Shown piece after piece: positions 1 to 8,986 of a stretch of 64,000 nt of DNA. A program made the translations under genes and the position numbers. The notes under the pieces are model-generated. The model did not search any database and was not told the DNA's origin. It saw nothing but the letters and a program-made list of their open reading frames with translations. The stretch's first letter is position 1; each line of letters begins with the position of its first letter. Where the stretch lies: NCBI GenBank assembly GCA_905480125.1, contig CAJQPE010000006.1, positions 20,045 to 84,044 on the forward strand. The letters are read 5' to 3'. The DNA is from an uncultured Flavobacteriales bacterium. Its GTDB lineage: Bacteria; Bacteroidota; Bacteroidia; Flavobacteriales_G; NORP312.

Positions 1-1232
1 GCCGGATTTTCTGTCCTAGGATTGTCTGACGTGAACACAACTTTTGTTGCCAATTCACAAGCTATACCAGCCATTTTGGGGCGTTTATCAGCATCTCTAT
101 CCCCACCACATCCAACAACTGCAATAACTTGCTCGTTTCCTGTGCGGATATCATTAATCGTTTTTAGAACATTCTTTAAGGCATCGGGAGTATGTGCATA
201 GTCCACAATTCCGGTGATGTTATTTTCGGTTTTGAAATACTCGAAGCGACCCTCAACAGAAACCAACTTACTTAAAGAAGTTAGTGCATCCATTTTATCC
301 TCTCCTAACAAAATAGAAACTGCGTAAATAGTCAATAAATTGTAGGCGTTAAATGAACCTATAAGCTTGGTCCAAACTTCATTATTATCGATACTTAAAA
401 CCAAACCATCGAATTGATTTTCAATGATGCGGCATTTAAAGTCTGCCATTGTTTTTAAAGCATAGGTGCTCTTCTTAGCCCTGCAATTTTGAACCATTAC
501 GTTTCCATGCACATCGTCTAGATTAATTAAAGCGAAAGCATCTTCATTTAAGTCATCAAAAAACGCCTTCTTGGCATTAATGTAACCATCAAATGTTTTG
601 TGATAGTCTAGGTGATCATGCGTAATATTTGTAAATACGGCCCCATCAAAATTCAACCCAGCAATTCTATGTTGATCAATCGAATGACTGCTAACTTCCA
701 TGAAACAATAGGTACAACCTTTGCCGACCATCTCACGCAAAAGCGCATTTAGCTGCAAAGCATCTGGCGTGGTATGACTAGCAGGGATTTCCTCATTGCC
801 AATTAGATTTCGAACCGTCGAAAGTAAACCAACCTTATAACCTAATGATTTGAACAAATCATACAATAATGTTGCTGTGGTTGTTTTCCCGTTAGTACCT
901 GTAACGCCAACTAACTTAATTTCTTCTGATGGATTCTCATAAAAGTTAGATGCTATAAATCCCAAAGCTCTACTACAATTTTCAACTTTTACATAAGTTA
1001 TTTTACTATTTAAATTTCGTGGTAACTTTTCACAAACTATTGCAACAGAACCAACTTCTATCGCTTGATTAATAAAATTATGACCGTCAACTTGTGTCCC
1101 AGGAACTGCCACAAATAGACTTAGCTTGGTTATAGCTCTAGAATCAAAACAAATTTTTTCAATAGCTACATTCGTAGAACCGACGACCTCGTCAATGCCT
1201 GCTTTATATAATATGTCTTTTAATAACTTCAT
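1..1232 (-). CDS. murE: UDP-MurNAc-tripeptide synthetase MurE (partial, C-terminus outside window)
   Basis: This ligase adds the third residue of the peptidoglycan stem peptide to UDP-MurNAc-L-Ala-D-Glu in the cytoplasm. It is absent from the ORF track because it runs off the window. My translation starts MKLLKDILYKAG and shows the Mur ligase P-loop GTNGKTTT near residue 112, the central-domain motif THDHLDYH near residue 203, and DNPRTENP near residue 400. In the family, DNPR marks the meso-diaminopimelate-adding type. About 410 residues are visible, so perhaps 80 are missing. The ATG overlaps the ftsI stop by one base (TAATG), which implies translational coupling in the dcw operon. Confidence 0.95.
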   Translation of the reverse strand, partial: MKLLKDILYKAGIDEVVGSTNVAIEKICFDSRAITKLSLFVAVPGTQVDGHNFINQAIEVGSVAIVCEKLPRNLNSKITYVKVENCSRALGFIASNFYENPSEEIKLVGVTGTNGKTTTATLLYDLFKSLGYKVGLLSTVRNLIGNEEIPASHTTPDALQLNALLREMVGKGCTYCFMEVSSHSIDQHRIAGLNFDGAVFTNITHDHLDYHKTFDGYINAKKAFFDDLNEDAFALINLDDVHGNVMVQNCRAKKSTYALKTMADFKCRIIENQFDGLVLSIDNNEVWTKLIGSFNAYNLLTIYAVSILLGEDKMDALTSLSKLVSVEGRFEYFKTENNITGIVDYAHTPDALKNVLKTINDIRTGNEQVIAVVGCGGDRDADKRPKMAGIACELATKVVFTSDNPRTENP

Positions 1233-3343
1233 TAAGACAATTCGAGCGTTATTTGATCTCCAATTTCAACACGTAATCCTGGTTTTATTGACTGATATTT
1301 TATTGTTCCCTTTCCATTTATATTTACACCAAGTCCGGCATTTTCTAAAACAAAAACGGCATCTGTAACAGCCATTCCAACAACATTTGGCACCAACCCT
1401 TTAACCACCTTTCTAACTTGAATTTCTACCGACTTAACACCCGTTTTAGTAATTGCCCATTGATTATCTATTGACTGCACATCAGTTGGCACAGCTAGCT
1501 TCTTGAAGACCTTAACTAAATCCTTTTGATTTCCGTTTTTAGAAACAGGTATTGTGTTATTTGCCATCAATTCTTGTTGTTGCAATTCCTCATGAATTTC
1601 AACACTATTAGCATAAACTTTATCCGCAATTTCTTTGAATATTGGTCCAGCAACTAAGTTTCCGTAATACACGTTGTTAGATGGGGCATTTACCACTACG
1701 ATACAAGAATATTTTGGCGCTTCAGAAGGAAAATAGCCCACAAAAGATGCCTGATGACTTACCTTAGAATCATATTTATAACCATATTTATCGTTAGCAA
1801 TTTGAACTGTACCTGTTTTCCCTGCGATTTTAAAATGTGCGTTCTTCAAGTTTCTTGCTGTACCATTTTCTACAACCTCTTCAAGAAGCGGTTTTATCTT
1901 ATTGATAGTAGACCTTGAACAAATCGACTCATTAATTACTTGTGTTTTAATCTTTCGAATAGTCTTTCCCCGAACCTGAACTTCATTTACAAATTTCGGC
2001 TGCACCATTCTACCATCATTAGCTATGGCATTATAAAAAGTTAGGATTTGAAGCGGTGTCATCTGCACTTCGTAACCAATCGACATCCAGGGCAGTGTTA
2101 CCCCGGACCAAGATTTATCCTTGGTACTTTTAATCAATGGCTCACCCTCTCCTGCTATTTCAACACCAAGAGATTGCTGAAGATTCATTTTATATAATCT
2201 ATCCACAAAAGCCTGTGGGTTTTTAGAGTAAGCATCATTAATAACTTTAGATATTCCGATATTAGATGACACAACCAAAGCTTCACCAAACGTCATTTTT
2301 CCATGACCACCAAACTTAGAATCTGTCATTACCTGATCATAGAAATTGTAACGTCCGTTACCAGTATCTACACTATCAGTGACATTAACGAGACCTTCTT
2401 CAAGAGCAGCGATTACCGAAGCTAGCTTAAAAGTAGAGCCGGGCTCAGTACTTTCTCCTATGGCGTAATTATATTGTTCGTAATAATCTCCATCTTTTCC
2501 TCGAGATAAATTAGCAATAGCTTTTATATCGCCAGTCGAAACTTCCATCATCACTACGCAACCATGGTCAGCATTATGCAGTTCCAGTTGCTCCAATAAT
2601 GCACGCTGCGCAACATCCTGTATGTTTACATCAATTGTGGTAACAATATCACTGCCGTCTTCTGGCTCTATTTCATTATCAGCATTAAGAGGCATCCAAA
2701 CACCACCGCCAATTTTTTGCATCAACCTCTTACCTTCAACACCTTTTAGCTCTGTGCGATAAGCACCCTCTAGGCCAACAGGCTTTAAACCATCTCTATC
2801 ATATCCTATCGTTCGCGCTGCTAATTGTCTGAATGGCTTTTGACGTTTATTCTGTTGCATAAAAATAAAACCGCCTTTATACCGTCCTCTTTTAAAAATT
2901 GGGAACTCACGCATCTTCTTTAATTGCGTATACCTTACATTTCTCTTGATCAAATGATACCGTGCACCATTTTCTTTAGCACCTATTAAATCCCGCTTGT
3001 ATTCTGTAGCAGTTTTATCAGCAAACAACATTGAAAGGCTTATGCAGAGTGAATCGATATTTTTATCCCACACCACATCCTTAAGTGCATCGCAATTAGG
3101 GTCAAAACGAACTTCATAAATTGGAATAGAAGTAGCTAGTAAACTACCATCTTCGGCATAGATATTTCCGCGAACAGCCTCAATGTCTTTTAGCTTAGTA
3201 GTGGTGTTTTCAGCCTTAGATATCCATTTGTCGCCCTCAACAAATTGAATATAGACAATTCTCCCCACAATAGCCGCCCCGAAAAGACACATAAAGAAGT
3301 ACACTAAGTATACACGCCACAATATGTCTTTCTTTTCTTCCAT
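1232..3343 (-). CDS. ftsI: Penicillin-binding protein, FtsI/PBP3-like transpeptidase with C-terminal PASTA domain
   Basis: This is the septal peptidoglycan transpeptidase of the divisome, anchored in the inner membrane. It has one N-terminal membrane segment (about residues 11-32) and a dimerisation domain. The penicillin-binding transpeptidase domain carries STFK at 303-306 (nucleophile Ser303), SSN at 359-361 and KTGT at 509-512. A single PASTA domain follows from about residue 650 to the end. At 703 residues with one PASTA repeat it resembles the Bacteroidota and Firmicutes SpoVD-type proteins. It lies between ftsL-like (5-base gap) and murE (1-base overlap), the classic dcw order. All three active-site motifs are intact. 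Confidence 0.95.
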   Translation of the reverse strand: MEEKKDILWRVYLVYFFMCLFGAAIVGRIVYIQFVEGDKWISKAENTTTKLKDIEAVRGNIYAEDGSLLATSIPIYEVRFDPNCDALKDVVWDKNIDSLCISLSMLFADKTATEYKRDLIGAKENGARYHLIKRNVRYTQLKKMREFPIFKRGRYKGGFIFMQQNKRQKPFRQLAARTIGYDRDGLKPVGLEGAYRTELKGVEGKRLMQKIGGGVWMPLNADNEIEPEDGSDIVTTIDVNIQDVAQRALLEQLELHNADHGCVVMMEVSTGDIKAIANLSRGKDGDYYEQYNYAIGESTEPGSTFKLASVIAALEEGLVNVTDSVDTGNGRYNFYDQVMTDSKFGGHGKMTFGEALVVSSNIGISKVINDAYSKNPQAFVDRLYKMNLQQSLGVEIAGEGEPLIKSTKDKSWSGVTLPWMSIGYEVQMTPLQILTFYNAIANDGRMVQPKFVNEVQVRGKTIRKIKTQVINESICSRSTINKIKPLLEEVVENGTARNLKNAHFKIAGKTGTVQIANDKYGYKYDSKVSHQASFVGYFPSEAPKYSCIVVVNAPSNNVYYGNLVAGPIFKEIADKVYANSVEIHEELQQQELMANNTIPVSKNGNQKDLVKVFKKLAVPTDVQSIDNQWAITKTGVKSVEIQVRKVVKGLVPNVVGMAVTDAVFVLENAGLGVNINGKGTIKYQSIKPGLRVEIGDQITLELS

Positions 3344-3348
3344 TGCTC

Positions 3349-3741
3349 TTACTCGACTTCTAAAAATTCTCTGGATTTAACAACAATTTTTTTAGGTGGA
3401 GTATAAGACTCTTTCAAGCCTAGTTCTCTTTCTTCAACAATTCCAGCAATTTTGGATTGTTTACTGATATACATCAAATCTGATTTCGTTGTGATATATT
3501 CTGAGCGCATCTCCTTCAGCTCTATAGAGGAGTTATTAATATCCCTAACGGCACTTTCGGCCCAATACCCATTCACGATATAAACTAATGCAATGAGTGA
3601 CAAAAACATCAAGTAAGGCAAATGAACTACGAACTCCTCTCGAGCCAAAGCATTTCCATTAACAAGCCCAACCAAAGACTTAAAGAAATTCTGCTTCTTA
3701 CCTTTTTTTGTTCTCGATTTATTTTTTACTACTCTCATCAT
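3349..3741 (-). CDS. ftsL: FtsL-like cell division protein
   Basis: This is a small bitopic membrane protein of 130 residues. A basic cytoplasmic N-terminus (KNKSRTKKGKK) is followed by one membrane segment at about residues 43-62 and a periplasmic region that looks coiled-coil. That topology and its position between rsmH and ftsI match FtsL, which bridges FtsB/FtsQ and the FtsWI synthase. Sequence conservation in this family is poor, so the call rests on position and architecture. Its ATG overlaps the rsmH stop as ATGA, indicating coupling. Confidence 0.75.
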   Translation of the reverse strand: MMRVVKNKSRTKKGKKQNFFKSLVGLVNGNALAREEFVVHLPYLMFLSLIALVYIVNGYWAESAVRDINNSSIELKEMRSEYITTKSDLMYISKQSKIAGIVEERELGLKESYTPPKKIVVKSREFLEVE

Positions 3742-4643
3742 AGCTTTTCTGCTATTCTTAGTTTTGCGCTGCGAGCGCGATTATTTACTTTCAACTCCTC
3801 ATTCGAAGGAGTAATTACCTTATTATTTATTGCTTTAAATGGCTTTATAACATTTCCGAAAAAGTCTTGCTCAATCATTCCTTTAAAATTCCCCGACTTG
3901 ATGAAGTTTTTTACCAACCTGTCTTCCAAAGAATGGTATGACATTATCACCAACCTTCCGCCTGGCTTTAACACTTCGGCACTTTGCTTTAAAAAATCTT
4001 GCAAAACATTCATCTCGTCATTCACTTCAATACGCAATGCTTGAAAAACCTGCGCTAAATACTGAGATGGCTTCCTCTTATCAATGCAATCAGCAATCAT
4101 TTCTTTAAACTGAAACACTGACTTAATATTCTCAGAAGACCTTGCGCTCAAGATGGTTGAAACTAAACGACCCAAACTCCTTATCTCTCCGTAAGTGCGA
4201 AATATTCGATACAAATCATCTTCCGAATACTCATTCAAGATTATTGATGCCGTCAACTTCGACCTCTGATCCATGCGCATATCCAAATCAGCATCAAACC
4301 GAATTGAAAAACCTCTATCTGGAATATCAAACTGATGAGAAGAAACACCTAAATCTCCAAGAACACCGTTAACTTTGTTACAACCCAACAAACGCAAATT
4401 GTTTTTCAAGTATTTAAAGTTTTGCGGAACTAAATTGAATTTATTGTCTTCTGGGACATTCTTTAGCGCATCAGCATCTTGATCAAAAGCAATCAAACGC
4501 CCCGAAACTAGTTTTTCGAGAATCGCTCGAGAATGACCTCCACCTCCAAAAGTTACATCAACATAGATTCCAGAAGGATCAATCAACAAACCATTTAAAC
4601 AATCATGTAAAAGAACGGGTAAATGATATTCTCTGCTACTCAT
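3738..4643 (-). CDS. rsmH: 16S rRNA (cytosine-1402 N4) methyltransferase RsmH (MraW)
   Basis: The enzyme uses S-adenosylmethionine to methylate C1402 of 16S rRNA. The SAM-binding loop VDVTFGGGGHS and the family motif SYHSLEDRLVK are both present. The ORF track opens at a GTG at 4661 (reading M-MFHLEM), but I prefer the ATG at 4643. It gives MSSREYHLPVLLHDCLNG, which matches the usual family N-terminus, and a product of 301 residues. With that start the gene overlaps the end of mraZ by 8 bases. It sits second in the mraZ-rsmH-ftsL-ftsI-murE operon. Confidence 0.93.
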   Translation of the reverse strand: MSSREYHLPVLLHDCLNGLLIDPSGIYVDVTFGGGGHSRAILEKLVSGRLIAFDQDADALKNVPEDNKFNLVPQNFKYLKNNLRLLGCNKVNGVLGDLGVSSHQFDIPDRGFSIRFDADLDMRMDQRSKLTASIILNEYSEDDLYRIFRTYGEIRSLGRLVSTILSARSSENIKSVFQFKEMIADCIDKRKPSQYLAQVFQALRIEVNDEMNVLQDFLKQSAEVLKPGGRLVIMSYHSLEDRLVKNFIKSGNFKGMIEQDFFGNVIKPFKAINNKVITPSNEELKVNNRARSAKLRIAEKL

Positions 4644-5097
4644 CTCCAAATGAAACATCACCCATAACCTCCTCTGCTAAAGCTTCGATATCTATATCTT
4701 CACTCATCGCATTGGTGCGTTTGGATTTATTCCAAATCTCGATAACACCCCCACTGCCAACCACAGCAACTTCCTTAGCAATTTCTGCGCTTGAAGCTAA
4801 TGGCTTCGGCACTAAAAAGCGACCGACACCATCAAGAGAAACTGGAGTCGCACCGCCCATGACACGCCTAACAAAATCATCATTCTTCTTAATCAAGCGA
4901 TTCAATCTTCGAAGACCATGATTTAATTTCTCCCACTCGCCAATCGGATACACAACAAGACAATCAGCATGGAGGTTCCGATTCACTACAAAACCTTTTT
5001 CAGCCTCTGTACCTAGCTGCTTTTTTAAGCCAGCAGGAAACATGAATCGCCCTTTGCTATCAATCTTACAGTCGTATTCGCCCAGTAGGTTTATCAT
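4636..5097 (-). CDS. mraZ: Division/cell wall cluster transcriptional regulator MraZ
   Basis: This is a DNA-binding repressor of the dcw cluster. It has two SpoVT/AbrB-like repeats, each marked by the D-x3-R-x3-P signature: DSKGRFMFP near residue 14 and DGVGRFLVP near residue 90. The length of 153 residues is normal. It is the first gene of the operon. Three direct 10-bp repeats lie 44-73 bases upstream of its ATG and fit the known arrangement of MraZ boxes, so autoregulation is likely. Confidence 0.95.
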   Translation of the reverse strand: MINLLGEYDCKIDSKGRFMFPAGLKKQLGTEAEKGFVVNRNLHADCLVVYPIGEWEKLNHGLRRLNRLIKKNDDFVRRVMGGATPVSLDGVGRFLVPKPLASSAEIAKEVAVVGSGGVIEIWNKSKRTNAMSEDIDIEALAEEVMGDVSFGDE

Positions 5098-5140
5098 TCA
5101 CTAATAATTGAGGGTAAAAGTAGAAAGAATATGACACAAT

Positions 5141-5170
5141 TTACCACTGTTTACCACTTTATACCACTTT
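5141..5170 (-). promoter_or_regulatory. Putative MraZ operator: three tandem 10-bp repeats
   Basis: The plus strand reads TTACCACTGT TTACCACTTT ATACCACTTT. On the mraZ coding strand this is three copies of AAAGTGGTAA-like units with an exact 10-base period. Known MraZ boxes are direct repeats of a short G-rich core at roughly one helical turn, upstream of mraZ. Position, period and GTGG core agree with that. I infer autorepression; binding has not been shown. Confidence 0.7.
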
Positions 5171-5356
5171 TGTTGAAAACTTTTTAACGAATGATGATTT
5201 TAAAGGTTTCAGAAAAACCAATAAAACGAGTGGCAGCAGGGAATTGATCGTTTAAATAAGCAATAGAAAAAAGTGGGAGTTATTAACTTCGTTTTAAACA
5301 TGTACCTGTTCAAAGTCAGTTCCCCTTAATGGGTGTTTTCATAATACTTTTTTAAC

Positions 5357-5364
5357 TAAATTTG
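5357..5364 (+). promoter_or_regulatory. Bacteroidota -7 element TAAATTTG upstream of the alpha/beta hydrolase
   Basis: This is an exact match to TAnnTTTG, 20 bases before the ATG at 5385. No clear -33 TTTG was found at the usual distance, so this is a half-supported promoter. Confidence 0.45.
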
Positions 5365-5384
5365 GCGCACCTGTTAGTTAGTCA

Positions 5385-6146
5385 ATGGAATTAAAAATCA
5401 AAGAAGAAGGAGGGTTTAAATACTTAGAGAAGGGCACAGGACCAGTGATTGTCGTTCTTCATGGTTTGTTTGGTGCGCTAAGTAACTTCAAAGATGTTGT
5501 TGAACATTTCTGCTCAAGCTATACGGTTGTTATTCCGATGATGCCGATTTATGAGCTTCCAGTAATTAACACAAATGTTAAAAATTTAACCAAATTCATC
5601 CATGATTTTATTGAATTTAAAGGGTATGAAAAAGTGAACCTACTTGGTAATTCCTTAGGCGGTCATGTTGGTCTAGTATACACTACGAAGCACTTAAGTT
5701 CAGTAAACTCATTGACCCTTACAGGTAGTTCTGGATTATATGAAAATGCTATGGGCGGATCTTTCCCAAGAAGAGAAGATTACGATTATATTAAGGAGAA
5801 AGTTGGCCTAACATTTTTTGATCCAAAACATGCCACTAAAGAATTAGTTGATGAATGTTATGAAATTGTTAATGACAGAGCAAGTGCGTTGCGAACATTA
5901 GCTCTCGCTAAATCCGCAATAAGGCACAATGTAGCTAAAGATTTACCTGCGTTAAATATTCCAGTCTGCTTAATTTGGGGAAAAAATGACACAATTACTC
6001 CGCCTGAAGTAGCTGAAGAATTTAAAGAACTTCTGCCAAAAGCAGATTTATTTTGGATAGACGAATGTGGTCATGCACCGATGATGGAGCAGCCGCAGGA
6101 GTTCAATACTTTATATAGTACCTGGCTAAATAAACAACACCCTTAA
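5385..6146 (+). CDS. Alpha/beta hydrolase fold protein
   Basis: A predicted cytoplasmic serine hydrolase of 253 residues with no signal peptide. The oxyanion region VVLHGLFGALSNF is near residue 23 and the nucleophile elbow GNSLGG has Ser90. The acid residue lies in WGKNDTITP and the catalytic histidine in ECGHAPMMEQP. The substrate cannot be read from sequence; the family includes esterases, C-C hydrolases and epoxide hydrolases. It is followed 40 bases downstream by engB on the same strand, and I recall this hydrolase-engB neighbourhood next to mraZ and gldBC in other Flavobacteriia. Confidence 0.85.
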   Translation: MELKIKEEGGFKYLEKGTGPVIVVLHGLFGALSNFKDVVEHFCSSYTVVIPMMPIYELPVINTNVKNLTKFIHDFIEFKGYEKVNLLGNSLGGHVGLVYTTKHLSSVNSLTLTGSSGLYENAMGGSFPRREDYDYIKEKVGLTFFDPKHATKELVDECYEIVNDRASALRTLALAKSAIRHNVAKDLPALNIPVCLIWGKNDTITPPEVAEEFKELLPKADLFWIDECGHAPMMEQPQEFNTLYSTWLNKQHP

Positions 6147-6186
6147 TCCATTACTATCTTCTTGCCTTTTTATATAGGATGTTCAA

Positions 6187-6792
6187 ATGAAAATAACCAC
6201 CGCCACATTTCTAAAAAGCAGTGCAGAGGCTGACAAATGTCCAAAACCAGACAAACCCGAATACGCTTTTATAGGAAGGTCTAACGTTGGGAAATCTTCA
6301 TTAATCAACATGATGACCAACAAAAAGGCGTTGGCCAAAATTTCTAGCCGGCCTGGAAAAACGCAACTTATTAATCACTTTACGATTAATGAAAAATGGT
6401 TTATGGTTGACCTACCGGGATACGGTTTTGCGAAAGTCTCAAAAAAAGATAAAGACAAATGGGTTGGTTTCACAAACACCTATCTGCTGGGCAGAATAAA
6501 CTTAATGAGTCTATTTGTATTAATTGATTCAAGACACTCTCCACAAAAAATAGATTTAGAATTTATGGAGTGGTTAGCCGTTAACCAAATTTCATTTGCC
6601 ATTGTTTTTACAAAAATAGATAAGTTGACAGATAATAACTTCGGTAAAAATATGGAGGTTTATAAAACCCGTTTACTGCAAGACTGGGAAATATTACCTA
6701 AAACATTTTACACCTCTTCTTCTCACAGAATTGGAGCGGAAGAAATTCTAAACTATATTGAAGAAACTAACAGCTTGTTTCAACTACCTTAA
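6187..6792 (+). CDS. engB: Ribosome biogenesis GTPase EngB (YsxC/YihA)
   Basis: An essential GTPase acting in large ribosomal subunit assembly. All G motifs are visible: G1 GRSNVGKSS (residues 30-38), the switch region with SRPGKTQ, G3 DLPGYG, G4 TKIDK and G5-like TSSS. The length of 201 residues is typical. Its stop codon region overlaps the convergent CHU_C gene by 9 bases. Confidence 0.95.
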   Translation: MKITTATFLKSSAEADKCPKPDKPEYAFIGRSNVGKSSLINMMTNKKALAKISSRPGKTQLINHFTINEKWFMVDLPGYGFAKVSKKDKDKWVGFTNTYLLGRINLMSLFVLIDSRHSPQKIDLEFMEWLAVNQISFAIVFTKIDKLTDNNFGKNMEVYKTRLLQDWEILPKTFYTSSSHRIGAEEILNYIEETNSLFQLP

Positions 6793-8583
6793 CAGGGTAA
6801 CATGACCATTGCGACTATAATCTTCACCCGAAACACCTGAAGCGGTTAGCACATAAAAATATGTTCCCGCAGCACATGGTTGCCCGCCAAACGTATAACC
6901 AGACCACTCGCCTTTGGAATGCGTAGTTTCAAATATTAACTCTCCCCATCTATTATATATCTGTAAATCATATTGATCAACACCTGCATTAGCGGCAACA
7001 AATACATCATTTAATCCATCACCATTAGGTGAGAATACGATTGGCAGAATAAGACCTTCATCAATAGTTACCTCATTGTAAACAGTATCTACACAACCGT
7101 TTTCATCAGAAGCTATCAACATAACCGTATAAGTGCCTATTTCATCATATTCATGCCTAGGATTTTGAGAAGATGAAATGTTTTCATCACCAAAATCCCA
7201 CTCCCAAGCGAAGGAAGAAGAGCTAGCATCAGTGAAATCAACGATATCGAGTTGAGGATTATTTACTGCCGAAGTAAATGCCGCTATGGGACCTTGAAAT
7301 ACATTAACAGAAATCGAATTAGATGGCAGAGAAACACATCCGTTTGGATATGTTTCAGTCGCATAAACTTCTCCTTCAATATTTCCCCAAATGATTTCCA
7401 TTTCATCTGTACCCTGCAATTGAGGATTTAATATGGCATCTGAAGCATTTACAAACCAATCAAAATTACCAGAATTCGAATTATTTGAAGTTAATGAATA
7501 GCTTGATGATTGAGAAGCACAAGCATCTGACAAACCCGATAAGATCGGTCCTTCAGGAGATTTTTTACCAAGAGCAAAAGGAAATTCACTAAAATTAATC
7601 CAATTAGAAATTGAAAGCGATTCAAAATTTCCAGTATTAGATGCTGTCGAGTTACCGGCCTTATTCCATAAGATTGCTTCAGGCGTACCCCAAATTCCTA
7701 TCGCATCAAAAGCACCATCAATTGCTTTATAAAACATAGTAAGGTTAATCGCAGAACTACCTGCTGTTCTGTGTATCTCATGATAATAGATAGGGTTAAT
7801 TTCACACATGGAATCTGATAAATTTAAAACATCGTAGCTATCTGTAGACGCTGAATTGTTTACAAGTCGCGCAGCAAATGCATTAACTCCTGGCACAGTT
7901 ATTTCAATCTCTATGGGTCTATATCTAAAGTTATTTAAAGATGATCCCAAGGGGAAGTAATACTTGCCGACTTGCTCGGTTTGCCACCACAATGAACCAG
8001 TGGATAAACTACTAACATACCCTGTGTCCAATGTGTTTATATTATTTGTCACCGCTGATGTGTCCGGATTTAATACATACATTGTAAAGCTATCGGTAGC
8101 TAATTCCCTATCATTGAGAGATAAATTTGAATTTATAAATACGTCAATTGTTTGAGTTTTTACTCCTGTACCTAATAATGTTAAATTATTAAAAATTGTT
8201 AATTGATCTCCAGTTATTAACTGATCAGACCCTGTTAATTCAATAGTACTTGCCTGAGCAATAAAAGTTCCATTATTGATCCAGTCACCTTCTAAATGTG
8301 TTACGCCACTCCCAATGTAAACGGCTGAATTACCTGCGTCATCAATTAATAAATCCCCATTGTTTATGCTATTGGATATGGTAACATCTCCATTATTGTC
8401 AAAAAAAGAAGTATTTACACCGAGGATACCGCTTCCATTAAGCTCAACATTACCATTTATTTGCATAATAGCTCCCGGCATAACAGAAACTGCAGCGTTA
8501 TTGTAAAATGTGACTTGCGCGAATAAACAAGTGCTAGCTGCACTGATGAATATAATAGAGATAAATTGCTTTAAAAACTGCAT
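6784..8583 (-). CDS. Secreted protein with PKD-like domain and CHU_C (type B) T9SS sorting domain
   Basis: A predicted surface or secreted protein of 599 residues. The track ORF starts upstream, but the ATG at 8583 gives MQFLKQFISIIFISAAS..FAQ, a good signal peptide. The middle is beta-rich with no recognised enzyme motif. A PKD-like fold (WEWDFGDE, GTYTVMLIA) lies around residues 430-510. The last 85 residues match the gliding-motility/CHU_C C-terminal domain (FSPNGDGLNDVF, YNRWGELIF, AGTYFYVLTA), a type B signal for T9SS export. No PorP/SprF gene adjoins it. It separates engB from the gldC/gldB pair. Confidence 0.88.
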   Translation of the reverse strand: MQFLKQFISIIFISAASTCLFAQVTFYNNAAVSVMPGAIMQINGNVELNGSGILGVNTSFFDNNGDVTISNSINNGDLLIDDAGNSAVYIGSGVTHLEGDWINNGTFIAQASTIELTGSDQLITGDQLTIFNNLTLLGTGVKTQTIDVFINSNLSLNDRELATDSFTMYVLNPDTSAVTNNINTLDTGYVSSLSTGSLWWQTEQVGKYYFPLGSSLNNFRYRPIEIEITVPGVNAFAARLVNNSASTDSYDVLNLSDSMCEINPIYYHEIHRTAGSSAINLTMFYKAIDGAFDAIGIWGTPEAILWNKAGNSTASNTGNFESLSISNWINFSEFPFALGKKSPEGPILSGLSDACASQSSSYSLTSNNSNSGNFDWFVNASDAILNPQLQGTDEMEIIWGNIEGEVYATETYPNGCVSLPSNSISVNVFQGPIAAFTSAVNNPQLDIVDFTDASSSSFAWEWDFGDENISSSQNPRHEYDEIGTYTVMLIASDENGCVDTVYNEVTIDEGLILPIVFSPNGDGLNDVFVAANAGVDQYDLQIYNRWGELIFETTHSKGEWSGYTFGGQPCAAGTYFYVLTASGVSGEDYSRNGHVTLLR

Positions 8584-8596
8584 TTTGTCAACGAAA

Positions 8597-8604
8597 CAAA
8601 TATA
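8597..8604 (-). promoter_or_regulatory. -7 element TATATTTG for the CHU_C protein gene
   Basis: An exact TAnnTTTG match on the minus strand, 13 bases before the chosen ATG at 8583. It supports that start over the longer track ORF. Inverted arms AACGAAAC and GTTTCGTT flank it. Confidence 0.45.
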
Positions 8605-8646
8605 CGAAATTGACACAATTTAGTTTCGTTATTTATCGATCTGTAT

Positions 8647-8985
8647 TTAATCTGACACAGGCCCAACTAAGCCCATTTTTTCAGCAAAAGCCGTCCCAAA
8701 TTCTTTCATTTCTTTAGCCATATCGTTTTCATTTGTTGCTCTTTCAAAAGTATCAGCCATTGTCATTATCGACTGATGAAAGAATTTCTTCATGTCATCA
8801 ACAGTCATTTCTTTGGTCCACAAATCTATACGCAACGTATTATTTTCCTTTTCGTCCCAAAGCGAAACTAGCATAGCTTTACAAGAGCTTTCCTCTCCCA
8901 CATCTGATGCCGACCAATCTATTTTTTCTGGAACCTGATTCTCATCAAGCTTAACCTTAAAATTTATATCTGATGATTTACCCAT
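8647..8985 (-). CDS. gldC: Gliding motility protein GldC
   Basis: A small soluble protein of 112 residues in the gliding machinery of Bacteroidota. The track ORF starts at 9036, but MGKSSDINFKVKLDENQVP at 8985 fits the GldC family start and sits right after the gldB stop (TAA-T-ATG). No catalytic motif is present. GldC is known to enhance gliding; its mechanism is unclear. The gldB-gldC pair is conserved in gliding flavobacteria. Confidence 0.9.
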   Translation of the reverse strand: MGKSSDINFKVKLDENQVPEKIDWSASDVGEESSCKAMLVSLWDEKENNTLRIDLWTKEMTVDDMKKFFHQSIMTMADTFERATNENDMAKEMKEFGTAFAEKMGLVGPVSD

Positions 8986-8986
8986 A

